A DNA stretch of 64,000 nucleotides. It comes from Fodinibius salinus. Its GTDB lineage: Bacteria; Bacteroidota; Rhodothermia; Balneolales; Balneolaceae. Where the stretch lies: the NCBI RefSeq assembly GCF_008124865.1, contig NZ_VNHY01000001.1, positions 434,001 to 498,000 of the forward strand. The letters run 5' to 3'. A program made the translations under genes and the position numbers. This document shows positions 40,768 through 49,692 of this stretch, piece by piece. Under the pieces are notes generated by a model that searched no databases, had not been told where the DNA came from, and worked only from the letters and a program-made list of their open reading frames with translations. The first letter of the stretch is position 1. Each line of letters opens with the position of its first letter.

Positions 40768-41688
40768 TTATTTGTTGTTATACATTTTTTCGCCAGCGGT
40801 AATTTTTACATCCAGACGGTTTTGCGTGGGCGGCAGTGGACAAGTGGCAAAGTTGGTAAATACGCAGGGTGGATTGTAGGCTTTATTAAAATCGATGTGG
40901 GTGATGTTGTTTTCGTCTGGAGTCGAAACATACATATATCGTCCTCCGCTGTAGGTGCTTTCACCGTTGGTTTGATCCCCGAAAATGATAAAAAACTCCT
41001 CATCGTTTTCCGGGTGTCCCAGTGGGGAAATCGAATAGTCTTGTCCATTGATATTAAACTCAAGCATACCGTATAAACTATCCTGATAGACTTCTCCCAT
41101 TACATCGGGGATAGAAATAACTTTGGGCTTATCAAAGGGAATAAACTGTGCTTTTTTGCGCCAGCGCTTTGTTACGGGAAAATGCTTTATCCCGCTAAAC
41201 GAAGTCAGGTTTGGGTGGTCGGTATCCTTAAGTCGCAGATAATAGGTGCCGCGTCGCTCAATGATATACCATAGCAGATCATTATGCCGAAGGGTAGTGG
41301 GTTCATCCTTTAAGTCGGTTTGCAATTGCATGGATGAAATGCGGCTGGTGTCATGCATAACGGTGATACCTTGTTTGATCTGAACACCAAATGAGCTGTC
41401 CTTTTTGGTAATGGTACCTATTTGTGCCGCAGCTTTGGCTGGAAATATGATATCATTGGATGAGTCGGCTCCAAAGGTATGAGTTCCGTCCGGTAGAGTA
41501 TATAAACCGGCAAGTGTAAGCCAGCTGTCCTCTTCAGTTAATGAGCTGGCACGCTGCTGATGCCATTTTCGAATCTCTTGTTGATACTGTTGGTCGGTTT
41601 GTTGATCGGGGTTGTTACTGCAAAAGGTAGTGACAAACAAGAGAGGCAGAGAAATAAGGAGCAAAGATGGAAATTTGATCTTATTCAT
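40768..41688 (-). CDS. DUF1684-family lipoprotein-like protein
   Basis: This 306-residue protein has signal MNKIKFPSLLLISLPLLFVTTFC, likely a lipoprotein (Cys at about 23). The DUF1684 pattern is clear: a W-H-Q-Q-R-A start near 43, SWLTLAGLYTL near 56-66, RWRKKAQFIPFD, GMLEFNINGQ, and near the end the run FNKAYNPPCVFT then FATCPLPPTQNRL. DUF1684 proteins are widespread and of unknown function. Upstream of the methyltransferase gene in the same direction. Confidence 0.88.
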   Translation of the reverse strand: MNKIKFPSLLLISLPLLFVTTFCSNNPDQQTDQQYQQEIRKWHQQRASSLTEEDSWLTLAGLYTLPDGTHTFGADSSNDIIFPAKAAAQIGTITKKDSSFGVQIKQGITVMHDTSRISSMQLQTDLKDEPTTLRHNDLLWYIIERRGTYYLRLKDTDHPNLTSFSGIKHFPVTKRWRKKAQFIPFDKPKVISIPDVMGEVYQDSLYGMLEFNINGQDYSISPLGHPENDEEFFIIFGDQTNGESTYSGGRYMYVSTPDENNITHIDFNKAYNPPCVFTNFATCPLPPTQNRLDVKITAGEKMYNNK

Positions 41689-41857
41689 TTTTTAATAATG
41701 TATTTATAAAAGTTAAAAGAATATTTTTTTTAACTCGATTCCCTAATCTCTCTTCCCAAAGGAGGGAAAGTCTTGGCAATTATCCTACCTACTGAAAGCG
41801 GAGATTAAGAAAGGTTAAGAATCATATGCCAGCTCTTAATGCTAGCTTCGCAACTAA

Positions 41858-42472
41858 TTACTGATCTACATCCAACTCAATGGCTACTTCTTCGTATTGT
41901 TTATGGAATATGGGTACTAGCATACTCCAAAGATAGCAAATAATACCTATGATCATGAATATCACGCCAAAGGTGATGTCATGTTCCAAGGCACCCATTT
42001 GAGTAAGCAGGTTATGCCAGTCATGAGATTCTTGGCCGAGCCCGCCAATAAGGGGCAGTTGGGCGGCTCCACCATCAGCGGCATAGGCAGCTATATCCAT
42101 CCAGCTGTATCCCAATAGCACCAGTGAAAATTGCATACCAATATTTTTTTGATTAACCCAGCAAAAGAATACGATAGCGGATGGGAGTAGTATTTGAAAC
42201 AGAGATCCTCCTAAAATTGTGATAAAACGAATACCGAAAATACTAAAGAAGGTATGTCCGGCTTCATGGGTAATCAGTAAAAAGGTATGTACACATAAGT
42301 GAATGATGTTTAAAGGGAAGGGATAGTCGTAGTTGTAAGAGTAAAAAATATTGTACTCCAGGGCCCAGTAATAGTGGTGGATGGAGTAGATAATGAAGGG
42401 TAACAGGAGTAGCACTCCCCACCAATTCTTTAAAAAATAGATGCCCCAGCTTTTAAGTTTTTCGGTATTCAT
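41858..42472 (-). CDS. Integral membrane protein with HEAGH motif (possible metalloprotease-like)
   Basis: This 204-residue protein has about five hydrophobic helices (near residues 18-40, 55-80, 82-105, 115-130 and 168-190). The motif HEAGH is at 69-73 inside the second helix, as in M50-type site-2 proteases and their inactive relatives. No NPDG-like second ligand motif is visible, although GYSWMDIAAYAADGG near 121-135 could contribute an Asp. It may be a degenerate membrane metalloprotease. It follows the GT2 gene by 9 bases. Confidence 0.65.
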   Translation of the reverse strand: MNTEKLKSWGIYFLKNWWGVLLLLPFIIYSIHHYYWALEYNIFYSYNYDYPFPLNIIHLCVHTFLLITHEAGHTFFSIFGIRFITILGGSLFQILLPSAIVFFCWVNQKNIGMQFSLVLLGYSWMDIAAYAADGGAAQLPLIGGLGQESHDWHNLLTQMGALEHDITFGVIFMIIGIICYLWSMLVPIFHKQYEEVAIELDVDQ

Positions 42473-42481
42473 TACATTAAA

Positions 42482-43501
42482 TCACCTAAGGTTACAGAAT
42501 GTTTTTATACCTTTGACAAAGTATTGAAAAATGATGCTAACTTGTTGTATTGTAGGGGGATCGGAGTGGGTGGTACGACTATTTTGTAAGGTTGACCGCT
42601 TTTGACTTGTGGCCGAAAACGATCGCCAAAAATCCAGATGTGCACGGGCAATTGCTTTGTATTCTTCCCAGTTGCCGGTTACTAAAGATCGCAGAGCGGC
42701 GATAAAGTCGAGCAGGTAGCGACCTCCGAATCGCCAAATCAAGCTTTTACTGCTGCAGTTTTTCCACAGCATGCGCAGATTATTTCGATAGTTATAATAT
42801 ACTTTTCGTGGAGATCCCATAGCCATTGATCCGCCACCCAGATGGTAAACGGTACTTTTAGGGGTGTATTTGATGTTGTAACCGGTATTCCAGAGTCGCC
42901 AGCAGAGGTCAATTTCTTCCATATGGAACTCAAAATCCTCATCAAAACCGCCCAGGCTTTGAAATTGTTGCTTTCGAACTGCAAGTGCCGCACCGCTGGC
43001 CCAGAAAATGTCTGTTTCATTGTCGTATTGTCCCTGGTCTTTTTCAATGGTCTCAAACAAACGTCCTCGGCAAAAGGGGTAACCAAAACGATCGATGAAT
43101 CCGCCTGCAGCACCGGCATACTCAAAATGATCAGGCTGTTTATCTGCAAGCAGTTTAGGTTGTACGGCTGCAGTCTGTTCATTTCGTTGGAAACAGTCGG
43201 CTATACCATCTAGCCAGTCAGGCTCTACACGAACGTCATTATTTAGGAACAGCAGGATTTCGCCATTGGCATAGGGTACAGCCCGGTTATTGCCTCCGCA
43301 GTATCCGTAATTTTCATCCAGGGCTGCAATCTTCACTTCTGGAAAATGTTCTTGTACCCATGCTTTGGATCCATCATCAGAGGCATTATCAGCCAGTATT
43401 ATTTCGTAGTTGGGATAGCTGGTGGCTGCCACGCTGGGCAAATAGTTTTTAAGGTGGCCTAGCGCATTCCACGAAACAATGATGATACTAAAAAAGGGCA
43501 T
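42482..43501 (-). CDS. Family 2 glycosyltransferase (rhamnosyltransferase-like)
   Basis: This 339-residue GT-A enzyme begins FFSIIIVSWNALGHLKNYLPS. The nucleotide-binding and DxD-like region is LADNASDDGSKAWV and EILLFLNNDVRVEPDWL, followed by WASGAALAVRKQQF and FEFHMEEIDLCWRLWNTGY. This is the WbbL/rhamnosyltransferase-like GT2 pattern. It probably adds a sugar to a surface glycan or lipid-linked precursor. The C-terminal ~40 residues are hydrophilic and variable. Confidence 0.88.
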   Translation of the reverse strand: MPFFSIIIVSWNALGHLKNYLPSVAATSYPNYEIILADNASDDGSKAWVQEHFPEVKIAALDENYGYCGGNNRAVPYANGEILLFLNNDVRVEPDWLDGIADCFQRNEQTAAVQPKLLADKQPDHFEYAGAAGGFIDRFGYPFCRGRLFETIEKDQGQYDNETDIFWASGAALAVRKQQFQSLGGFDEDFEFHMEEIDLCWRLWNTGYNIKYTPKSTVYHLGGGSMAMGSPRKVYYNYRNNLRMLWKNCSSKSLIWRFGGRYLLDFIAALRSLVTGNWEEYKAIARAHLDFWRSFSATSQKRSTLQNSRTTHSDPPTIQQVSIIFQYFVKGIKTFCNLR

Positions 43502-43610
43502 ATTTTGTTTTTAATGACGAAGAATTTGTGTTGTTTGATGTGCGATTTGCTTTTACCTTGTACAAGCAAATCACGTTGATACTCGAGCTGAAAATCGTAA
43601 AGAATTATCT

Positions 43611-44114
43611 ATGATCAAAGTTGGACTTATTTCGGATACACACAGCTATTTTGATCCCCAGATACGGGATTTTTTTGATGGCCGTGATGAAATTTGGCAT
43701 GCCGGAGATTTTGGCACCTTAGAGGTTGTTGATCAGCTAAACGAGATTGCCCCGGTAAAGGGGGTTCACGGTAATATTGACGGACAAGCAATCCGAAGGG
43801 AGTTCCCAGCACATCAACGATTTGAGATTGATGGTATTAATTTTTGGATGACGCATATCGGGGGCACATTGGGACGCTATTGTCTGCCAATAAGAGAGGA
43901 GATTGCAGAAAGTCCACCGGATGTATTTATTTGCGGACATTCGCATATTCTGAAAATTGGCCGTGACCAGGACCACGATAAAATGCTTTTTATAAATCCA
44001 GGTGCTGCTGGCCGACACGGTGTTCAGATATACCGCACTTGTGTACGCTTTACGATCCAAGACGGAACAATTGAGAATGTGGAGGTTATTAATTTGGGGA
44101 AACGAGGGGAATAA
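43611..44114 (+). CDS. Metallophosphoesterase (YfcE/MJ0936 type)
   Basis: This 167-residue calcineurin-like phosphodiesterase has all metal motifs: ISDTHSY (GDxH-type, about residues 7-13), WHAGDFG, VHGNIDG, CGHSHILK and INPGAAGRHG. The family hydrolyses small phosphodiesters. It stands alone on the plus strand between two minus-strand groups. A hairpin at 44222 may end its transcript. Confidence 0.92.
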   Translation: MIKVGLISDTHSYFDPQIRDFFDGRDEIWHAGDFGTLEVVDQLNEIAPVKGVHGNIDGQAIRREFPAHQRFEIDGINFWMTHIGGTLGRYCLPIREEIAESPPDVFICGHSHILKIGRDQDHDKMLFINPGAAGRHGVQIYRTCVRFTIQDGTIENVEVINLGKRGE

Positions 44115-44221
44115 TCTGTAGATTGTATTAAGTATCAAGTAAATAGTATAAGATACTGAGCAACAATAAATTATAGGATGCAAAAGAAATATAAATAGTA
44201 TAAAGAGGGGCATATTCTGAA

Positions 44222-44249
44222 GACGTGATCTTTTGGAGTATCACGTTTC
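44222..44249. terminator. Hairpin between converging metallophosphoesterase and CrtI-like genes
   Basis: ACGTGAT (44223-44229) and ATCACGT (44240-44246) form a 7-bp stem with a ten-base loop, followed by TTTCT on the plus strand. It is likely a weak terminator for one or both genes. Confidence 0.5.
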
Positions 44250-44283
44250 TAGCATCCAGAGTCTAGTGACTAACAGTCTGAAA

Positions 44284-45762
44284 TTAGGTTTCATACCTGT
44301 CAATAAGATTTACGGCATGAAAAGCAGAAAGGGTAACAAGTGGAATTCCGCCTCCGGGATGTGTACTTCCGCCAACGAGATAAAGTCCATCTATGGCTCG
44401 GGATTTATTACGGGGCCGCATAAATGCTGCGAATTTACTATTCGAAGAAGTACCGTAAATACTGCCGCTGTTGCTCCGATACATCTTGTAAAAATCGCGG
44501 GGGGTAATGGTTTGGGAATATACAATATGGTCTTCTAAATCTGTTAATCCACGTTCTTGCAACGTGCGAATAATATGATCTTGATACTGTTGGGTTTGTT
44601 GGTTATCCCATCGATAATTATCGGTTAAGTAAGGGGCGTTGACTAATACAAAGAGGTTAGAACCTCCATCCGGGGCATGGTCAGGATTTGTCTGTGAAGT
44701 GTTGGCAATGTAGATTGTCGGGTCGTCGGGCATCACCTTCTGGTCAAAAATATCCTGAAATTCTTGCCGGTAGTCTTGTGAAAAGAATATATTGTGGTGG
44801 GTAAGCCCATTATATTGTTTGTCGGTTCCCAAGAGCAGTACAAAGCCGGAACAGGAGGGCTCAAGAGTATCCATTTTGTTCTTTTTGCGGGATGAAAGTT
44901 CATCCTCGTCAAGTAAGTGCCGATAGGTCTCATAGGCATCGGCATTTGAGACAACTAAATCAGCAGGGTAGCGATGTCCCGATGTATCAACCAGCTCCCT
45001 GACGCTGTCGTTTTGTGTAGTAATGTGAGAAATATCTACATTGTACTTCAGTTGCACGTCAAATTTATTGGCAAGTTCGATCAGTGCTTCAACAAGGGCG
45101 TACATACCACCGTTGATATAGTATCCTCCCATGGTTAATTCTACATAGGGGATGATATTGAGAGTAGCCGGAGCCTGAAAGGGAGAGGAGCCATTGTAAG
45201 TGGTAAATCGTTTAAAGAATTTTCGTAGTTCAGGGGATTTAAATTTTTGATCAATACTTTCTGCAACCGTGTTAAAGGCATCAATTTTAAAGAAATCTAT
45301 GGGATTAAGTGATAATAGATCGGATAGTTCATAAAGCGGATTAAAAAGAAAAGCGTCTTTAGTGTGTTCATAAATTTGTTCAGAATAGGATAAAAATTCT
45401 TTGTAGGATTGGACATCATCAGGTGCAAAATCTTGAACTTGGGCTATATTTAAGCTTGTATCTCGATAACAGTCGAATTTGACTCCCTGTGGATAAAAAT
45501 ACCGGCAAATGGGATCGGTAGTTTGGATGTCTAAGAAATCATCCATATCCGCATCACACTGGTTAAACAGTCTCTCGAGGATAAAGGGCATTGTAAGTAG
45601 CGAGGGACCAATATCAAATCGGAAATCCTGCGCGTGGATTTCGTTTATTTTACCGCCGGGAGTGCTGTTTTTTTCTAAGACAGTAACAGTATGTCCTTGT
45701 TTGCCCAGCAGACAAGCAGTAGCCAAGCCCCCGAGTCCAGCACCAATGATTTTGATATTCAT
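44284..45762 (-). CDS. Phytoene desaturase-family oxidoreductase (CrtI/CrtD-like)
   Basis: This 492-residue FAD-dependent enzyme has the dinucleotide motif IIGAGLGGLATACLLGKQGH at about residues 4-23. FDIGPSLLTMP is near 53-63, and the C-terminal carotenoid-oxidoreductase signature reads YLVGGSTHPGGGIPLV. It acts in carotenoid formation; CrtI, CrtD and related desaturases share these motifs, so the step cannot be fixed. No crtB is next to it. Confidence 0.88.
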   Translation of the reverse strand: MNIKIIGAGLGGLATACLLGKQGHTVTVLEKNSTPGGKINEIHAQDFRFDIGPSLLTMPFILERLFNQCDADMDDFLDIQTTDPICRYFYPQGVKFDCYRDTSLNIAQVQDFAPDDVQSYKEFLSYSEQIYEHTKDAFLFNPLYELSDLLSLNPIDFFKIDAFNTVAESIDQKFKSPELRKFFKRFTTYNGSSPFQAPATLNIIPYVELTMGGYYINGGMYALVEALIELANKFDVQLKYNVDISHITTQNDSVRELVDTSGHRYPADLVVSNADAYETYRHLLDEDELSSRKKNKMDTLEPSCSGFVLLLGTDKQYNGLTHHNIFFSQDYRQEFQDIFDQKVMPDDPTIYIANTSQTNPDHAPDGGSNLFVLVNAPYLTDNYRWDNQQTQQYQDHIIRTLQERGLTDLEDHIVYSQTITPRDFYKMYRSNSGSIYGTSSNSKFAAFMRPRNKSRAIDGLYLVGGSTHPGGGIPLVTLSAFHAVNLIDRYET

Positions 45763-45886
45763 GCGTTATGTAATAATAAACTTTGCCTGGGCATTAAAGA
45801 TCCCCAAAGTGGCAAAATTTAGATTTAGTTGCCTGTAGCGTTGTATTGGGACGCAGGGGATGGGTTTGAAATTACGGATTTGATTC

Positions 45887-46426
45887 TTATTCATCTTCTC
45901 CGGTAATGTAGGTCCCAAACTGTAGAGCAAAAGCATGTTCAGGAGTACTTACTTCTTTAAGCTCATTTGTTACAATTTCCAGTTGTTTCATTGCAATCAT
46001 TGCCAGAGTCTCCATAAACTTAACAGCAATACTTGGATGTCTCTTTTTGAGGGTTTCAAAATCTGGTTTAAAGAATCCCATTAAGATACAGTCAGTCAAG
46101 CACTTAGCACTTGATATTCTGCGCAGTTCATATCCGATGGAGAGGGCTCCAAAACTTTCGGGAGCTGTAATGGTGCGGCTTTGTTTGCTGTCGTCACCGT
46201 CAGACTTATGTTCAACAATAAGTTCCACTTTACCGTCTTCAATAAAATACATGCCTGTACCGGGATCACCCTGATAATAAATATGATCGTTTTTTTTGTA
46301 CCGTCGTCGGTGGCAATACTGCAAAAATTCGGACCGTTCCAGAGTTGTTAAATTTTGAAGAAACCTGGAGTTAAAAATAATTTCGCTCTGATTTTTGAGC
46401 TTATTGAACTTTTCGGATCCCAGCAT
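45887..46426 (-). CDS. Cyclic-nucleotide-binding-domain protein without HTH
   Basis: Residues 20-145 of this 179-residue protein form a CRP-type cNMP-binding barrel (KKNDHIYYQGDPGTGMYFIEDG..., and the phosphate-cassette-like ESFGALSIGYELRRISSAKC). The C-terminal helix ends without a DNA-binding HTH, so it is not a classic Crp/Fnr regulator. The conserved Arg of the cassette is present in the RRISSA context. It may act as a sensor subunit or partner protein. Confidence 0.82.
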   Translation of the reverse strand: MLGSEKFNKLKNQSEIIFNSRFLQNLTTLERSEFLQYCHRRRYKKNDHIYYQGDPGTGMYFIEDGKVELIVEHKSDGDDSKQSRTITAPESFGALSIGYELRRISSAKCLTDCILMGFFKPDFETLKKRHPSIAVKFMETLAMIAMKQLEIVTNELKEVSTPEHAFALQFGTYITGEDE

Positions 46427-46498
46427 AGCAGATTGTTAGGTTATAAAGTTTGTTCCGTACGGTAATTAGATATGCAATATATTAACTGAAGGTGTTTT

Positions 46499-48913
46499 TC
46501 AAAACGAATGTCCAATTCCAAAGCTAAAATATAATTTTTTGTCCTCAAACCATCCCTGTTGCAGATCATGTATCCGAAATGCAAAGTCAAAACGAGCTAC
46601 TACATATTCCCAGTCGAGACGAATGCCTAATCCGGATCCAACTGCTATTTGTTTATAAAACTCATCAAAATGAAATTTACCGCGTTCGAGTAGTTGCTCA
46701 CGCTGTGATTGATTGGGGATGTTATTCATTTGGGATTGTCCGGATGGGAACTCCGTTTTCGGTCCATACCAAATATTGCCGGCATCTGTAAACCAAGCGG
46801 CAATCCAGTTGGCCGAAATAAAGTCTCGGATAAAACGCTGCCGCACTTCAGTTTGAGCTAGCAACTTTATCTCACCTCCGTTAATGGTAACATTGTCAAG
46901 GGCAATGCCACCAGGTCCCAGGCTATATATATCCCATCCGCGGATGTCATTACTACCTCCTGCGTAAAATCGCTGGTTGAGAGGGATAGAATTGCTGTTT
47001 CCATAAGGTATTGCGACCCCAAAAAATCCGCGATAGGCAAATACGCCGTTATTTGAAATGGGTATATATTCACGGTAATCGGCAGTTCCTTTTACAAACC
47101 TGCTGTATGCAAGACTGTTTTGACTGTTGGGAAATATTGGTGGCAAGTTTCCCTCAACGGTATCGGGAGTAATGATATACCGGTCACCCAAATAGGGCAG
47201 GTTGCCGCCTAGGGCAATAGAATATTCACTAAAGTAACCGTAATTTCGCTTGATGAGATTTGTGCGCTGGCTCCGGAATGTATACCGCAATATAGATGAA
47301 ACCTGGGGACGAAAATCTTCGAGGATCCGTTGGTATTCAAAGGAATTTTCGCCGAAGTCCTCGCGCAGTGACTGACGAAATTGTGGGGAGGGGTCGGTAT
47401 CTAATAAGTCAAGTTCAATAAGATCTAAATAGCTGGAAAAACGTTCATTATGGTCCACCTCATACCGCAGATTGAAACGAATATCGGAGTTGATATCAAA
47501 CAGCAGCTGATTAGATCGGCTAAATGATAGGCTATATCGGGTGCGACCATTCAGGAAGTTAAGGTTATCGTCCAGGGCGCGGAATGGAAAGGTTAAACGG
47601 GGTAGTGAGTATTCTAGACGAGACTCAAAATTTTGAAAAAAGCGTCCATTGAATGATTGAGTAGATGAGTCTGGTACAATATCGGCAATAGTATTGGAAC
47701 TAACGTACTCGAAGCTACCGTTAACACTTAGCTGAAGGTTCTCAGCCTTCCCAAATAAATTGTTATTAGTATATGTAAGCCCCGCACCGGATCCGAAGCC
47801 GTATCTTTTCATTCCAAAAATATTGAAGTTGATGGAATGCTTGGGCAATGTCTGAAGGGTAAAAGTTACCGGAATTTGCTCTTTGGAGTAGTCGGGCAGA
47901 GAACCATCTTCACTTAAACTAAACTGTTGAATAGTGAGCATCCTCAAATTCTGAAATTCGTTAACCGTTCGTATATATTGGGAGTTGTCGAACGTATCGC
48001 CCGGTTTAAATAAAATCTGGTCTGTTAATAAGCTAAACTTTGTTTGAGCTGAGCTTTCCTTCTGAAGAAATATTGCATTATCTCCAGCAGTAAGGGAAGA
48101 TTTTCGTACTGTATCTTGTTGATTATATGTCAGTGTATCGTCTGGGCCGGCCAGCGAAATGCGAAGGTCGCCAAAGGTATATTTTGGACCGGCATTTATC
48201 TTGAAAAGGCCATCTAGTGTAAACTGATCAGTTGAATCGTGCTTTATGAGTATCTTTACCGAATCTCTTTGTACCGAAGCGTGCCCATTATTTCTCAGAA
48301 AGGTGATAATACGATTTCGTTCCTTGGCAAGTTTTTTTTCGGAGTACTGCTTGTTGACCGCATATGTGGAATCGTTAATACGACCTTTAGTAAGGGGACT
48401 GTCTTTAAAAAATTTGCTTACTTTAGTGGTATCCTTAAAATCGGGAAGTCCCGAATAGGAGAGCGATTGGATAGAATAGGCGTTACCCTCATCAATTAAA
48501 AAAGAAACTTCAATCTTGTCTTTTTTGAATTCAACGACATTCGTATCTACTGTGGCGTCAAGATAGCCTACTGTCTTGTAATATCGTTTAATTCGTTTGA
48601 TATCGTTGCCTGTGGTAGATCGGTTGAACAGAGCAGGACGTTCGCCAAATTTACCGGTAAGCTTGAAGATGAAATACCAGGGCGTAAAACGGGGAATGCC
48701 GAGAAATTCTCTGTTGGTCTTAGTACGTATTAATGTTTCCAGCGTGTTGTCCTTCACATTATCGTTCCCTACAAAACGTATAGCCCGAACGACGTTGTCA
48801 GTGGTGTCATTTTCTGTAGCATTTGTTTGGGCAATAGTAATAGCAGGAAGAGCTACCAGTATTATAGCTGATAGATACAGTATAGATTGTAAGGTCTTAG
48901 CACAATCCTTCAA
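46499..48913 (-). CDS. BamA/TamA-like outer-membrane protein (POTRA + beta-barrel)
   Basis: This 804-residue Omp85-family protein has a signal peptide at residues 1-28, then N-terminal POTRA-like segments. RAIRFVGNDNVKDNTLETLI starts the first; another begins near YSIQSLSYSGLPD. A long 16-stranded-barrel-type region follows, with the end of the barrel at FYAGGSNDIRGWDIYSLGPGG (the VRG(F/Y)-like loop) and a C-terminal aromatic GIGHSF. It may be BamA itself, TamA or a paralogue; no bam operon partners (skp, lpxD) adjoin, which favours a paralogue. Confidence 0.88.
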   Translation of the reverse strand: MKDCAKTLQSILYLSAIILVALPAITIAQTNATENDTTDNVVRAIRFVGNDNVKDNTLETLIRTKTNREFLGIPRFTPWYFIFKLTGKFGERPALFNRSTTGNDIKRIKRYYKTVGYLDATVDTNVVEFKKDKIEVSFLIDEGNAYSIQSLSYSGLPDFKDTTKVSKFFKDSPLTKGRINDSTYAVNKQYSEKKLAKERNRIITFLRNNGHASVQRDSVKILIKHDSTDQFTLDGLFKINAGPKYTFGDLRISLAGPDDTLTYNQQDTVRKSSLTAGDNAIFLQKESSAQTKFSLLTDQILFKPGDTFDNSQYIRTVNEFQNLRMLTIQQFSLSEDGSLPDYSKEQIPVTFTLQTLPKHSINFNIFGMKRYGFGSGAGLTYTNNNLFGKAENLQLSVNGSFEYVSSNTIADIVPDSSTQSFNGRFFQNFESRLEYSLPRLTFPFRALDDNLNFLNGRTRYSLSFSRSNQLLFDINSDIRFNLRYEVDHNERFSSYLDLIELDLLDTDPSPQFRQSLREDFGENSFEYQRILEDFRPQVSSILRYTFRSQRTNLIKRNYGYFSEYSIALGGNLPYLGDRYIITPDTVEGNLPPIFPNSQNSLAYSRFVKGTADYREYIPISNNGVFAYRGFFGVAIPYGNSNSIPLNQRFYAGGSNDIRGWDIYSLGPGGIALDNVTINGGEIKLLAQTEVRQRFIRDFISANWIAAWFTDAGNIWYGPKTEFPSGQSQMNNIPNQSQREQLLERGKFHFDEFYKQIAVGSGLGIRLDWEYVVARFDFAFRIHDLQQGWFEDKKLYFSFGIGHSF

Positions 48914-48935
48914 GGGGGCAAAGATATTATAAATT

Positions 48936-48973
48936 CAAAAAAAACGGTTGCATGCTATAATAACATGCAACCG
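48936..48973 (-). terminator. Terminator after the DUF2795-like gene (minus strand)
   Basis: A perfect 10-bp stem CGGTTGCATG / CATGCAACCG (48945-48954 with 48964-48973). On the minus strand it is followed by a run of eight T residues. It lies about 30 bases after the DUF2795-like stop. Confidence 0.9.
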
Positions 48974-49001
48974 CCAGAAGATAATCTTATTACACTAATA
49001 T

Positions 49002-49256
49002 TTAAACGTCGTCGTAATTAAATCCTTCATCGTCTTCGTTGTGAAAGAAGTCCTCCTTACTGATATAGTCGGGCCAGATATCTTCTATACCTTCGTAAAC
49101 AACATCTTCTCCCTGTTCGATTATTTCGAGTTCATGTAAATTATCGAGTACTTGTTGGGGACTCCCATTTCGTTCTGCCCATTCGATAAGTTCATCTCGA
49201 GTAGCGGGAAATGGGGCTTCATCTAAAGCAGCCGCTAATTCAACGGTCCAAATCAT
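49002..49256 (-). CDS. DUF2795-like small protein
   Basis: This 84-residue acidic protein reads IWTVELAAALDEAPFPATRDEL near the start and continues with LIEWAERNGSPQQVLDNLHEL, resembling the DUF2795 helical fold. The C-terminal tail is very acidic (SKEDFFHNEDDEGFNYDD). Function unknown; the family often lies near stress or DNA genes. Single gene with its own terminator. Confidence 0.7.
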   Translation of the reverse strand: MIWTVELAAALDEAPFPATRDELIEWAERNGSPQQVLDNLHELEIIEQGEDVVYEGIEDIWPDYISKEDFFHNEDDEGFNYDDV

Positions 49257-49402
49257 AAATAATGTTTCTTGTTTTTAGTTCAAGTTCAATTACATAACCA
49301 AGCACCTTAAGAAAAGGTTTCATACATTAAATGCAAGTCAATTTTTAGTGAAAATGCAATTATTTTTTCGATTGATTTACTCAAAGATCTACAAAATTAT
49401 TC

Positions 49403-49424
49403 TTATCTTCTGCTTTGAAGATAA
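49403..49424. repeat. Inverted repeat upstream of tatA
   Basis: TTATCTTC and GAAGATAA form a perfect 8-bp inverted repeat with a six-base loop, 24 bases before the tatA ATG. It could be an operator or an RNA hairpin in the 5' leader; there is no further evidence. Confidence 0.45.
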
Positions 49425-49447
49425 ATATTAATTAAATATCAGCAAAT

Positions 49448-49678
49448 ATGGGCGGTACATTTGGTGGCATGGAAATTCTAATTATCCTGTTGGTGGTCCT
49501 ACTCTTTTTTGGAGCAAAGCGCATTCCCGAGTTAGCTCGTGGTATTGGGCAGGGCATTAATGAATTCAGAAAAGCCTCAGACGAAATTAAAAAAGAGCTT
49601 AAGGAAGGAAAAAAGGAAGGTATTTCTTCGTCAGAAACTTCTGAAGAAGACAAATCAACAGAAAGTAAAGCTAATTAA
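49448..49678 (+). CDS. tatA: Sec-independent (Tat) translocase subunit TatA/E
   Basis: This 76-residue protein has the TatA layout: an N-terminal membrane helix (MEILIILLVVLLFFGAKRIP, about residues 8-27) with the FG hinge. An amphipathic helix (ELARGIGQGINEFRKAS) and a charged tail rich in Lys/Glu follow. It forms the pore-like part of the twin-arginine system. No tatC is adjacent in this window. It starts the plus-strand run tatA-gatA-SDR. Confidence 0.92.
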   Translation: MGGTFGGMEILIILLVVLLFFGAKRIPELARGIGQGINEFRKASDEIKKELKEGKKEGISSSETSEEDKSTESKAN

Positions 49679-49692
49679 ACCATACCAGATCG

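Noticed and set aside
41740-41790. TTCCCAAAGGAGGGAA-like inverted repeat between genes
   Set aside because: Short and imperfect; it might be a dispersed repeat remnant but no second copy is seen in the window.
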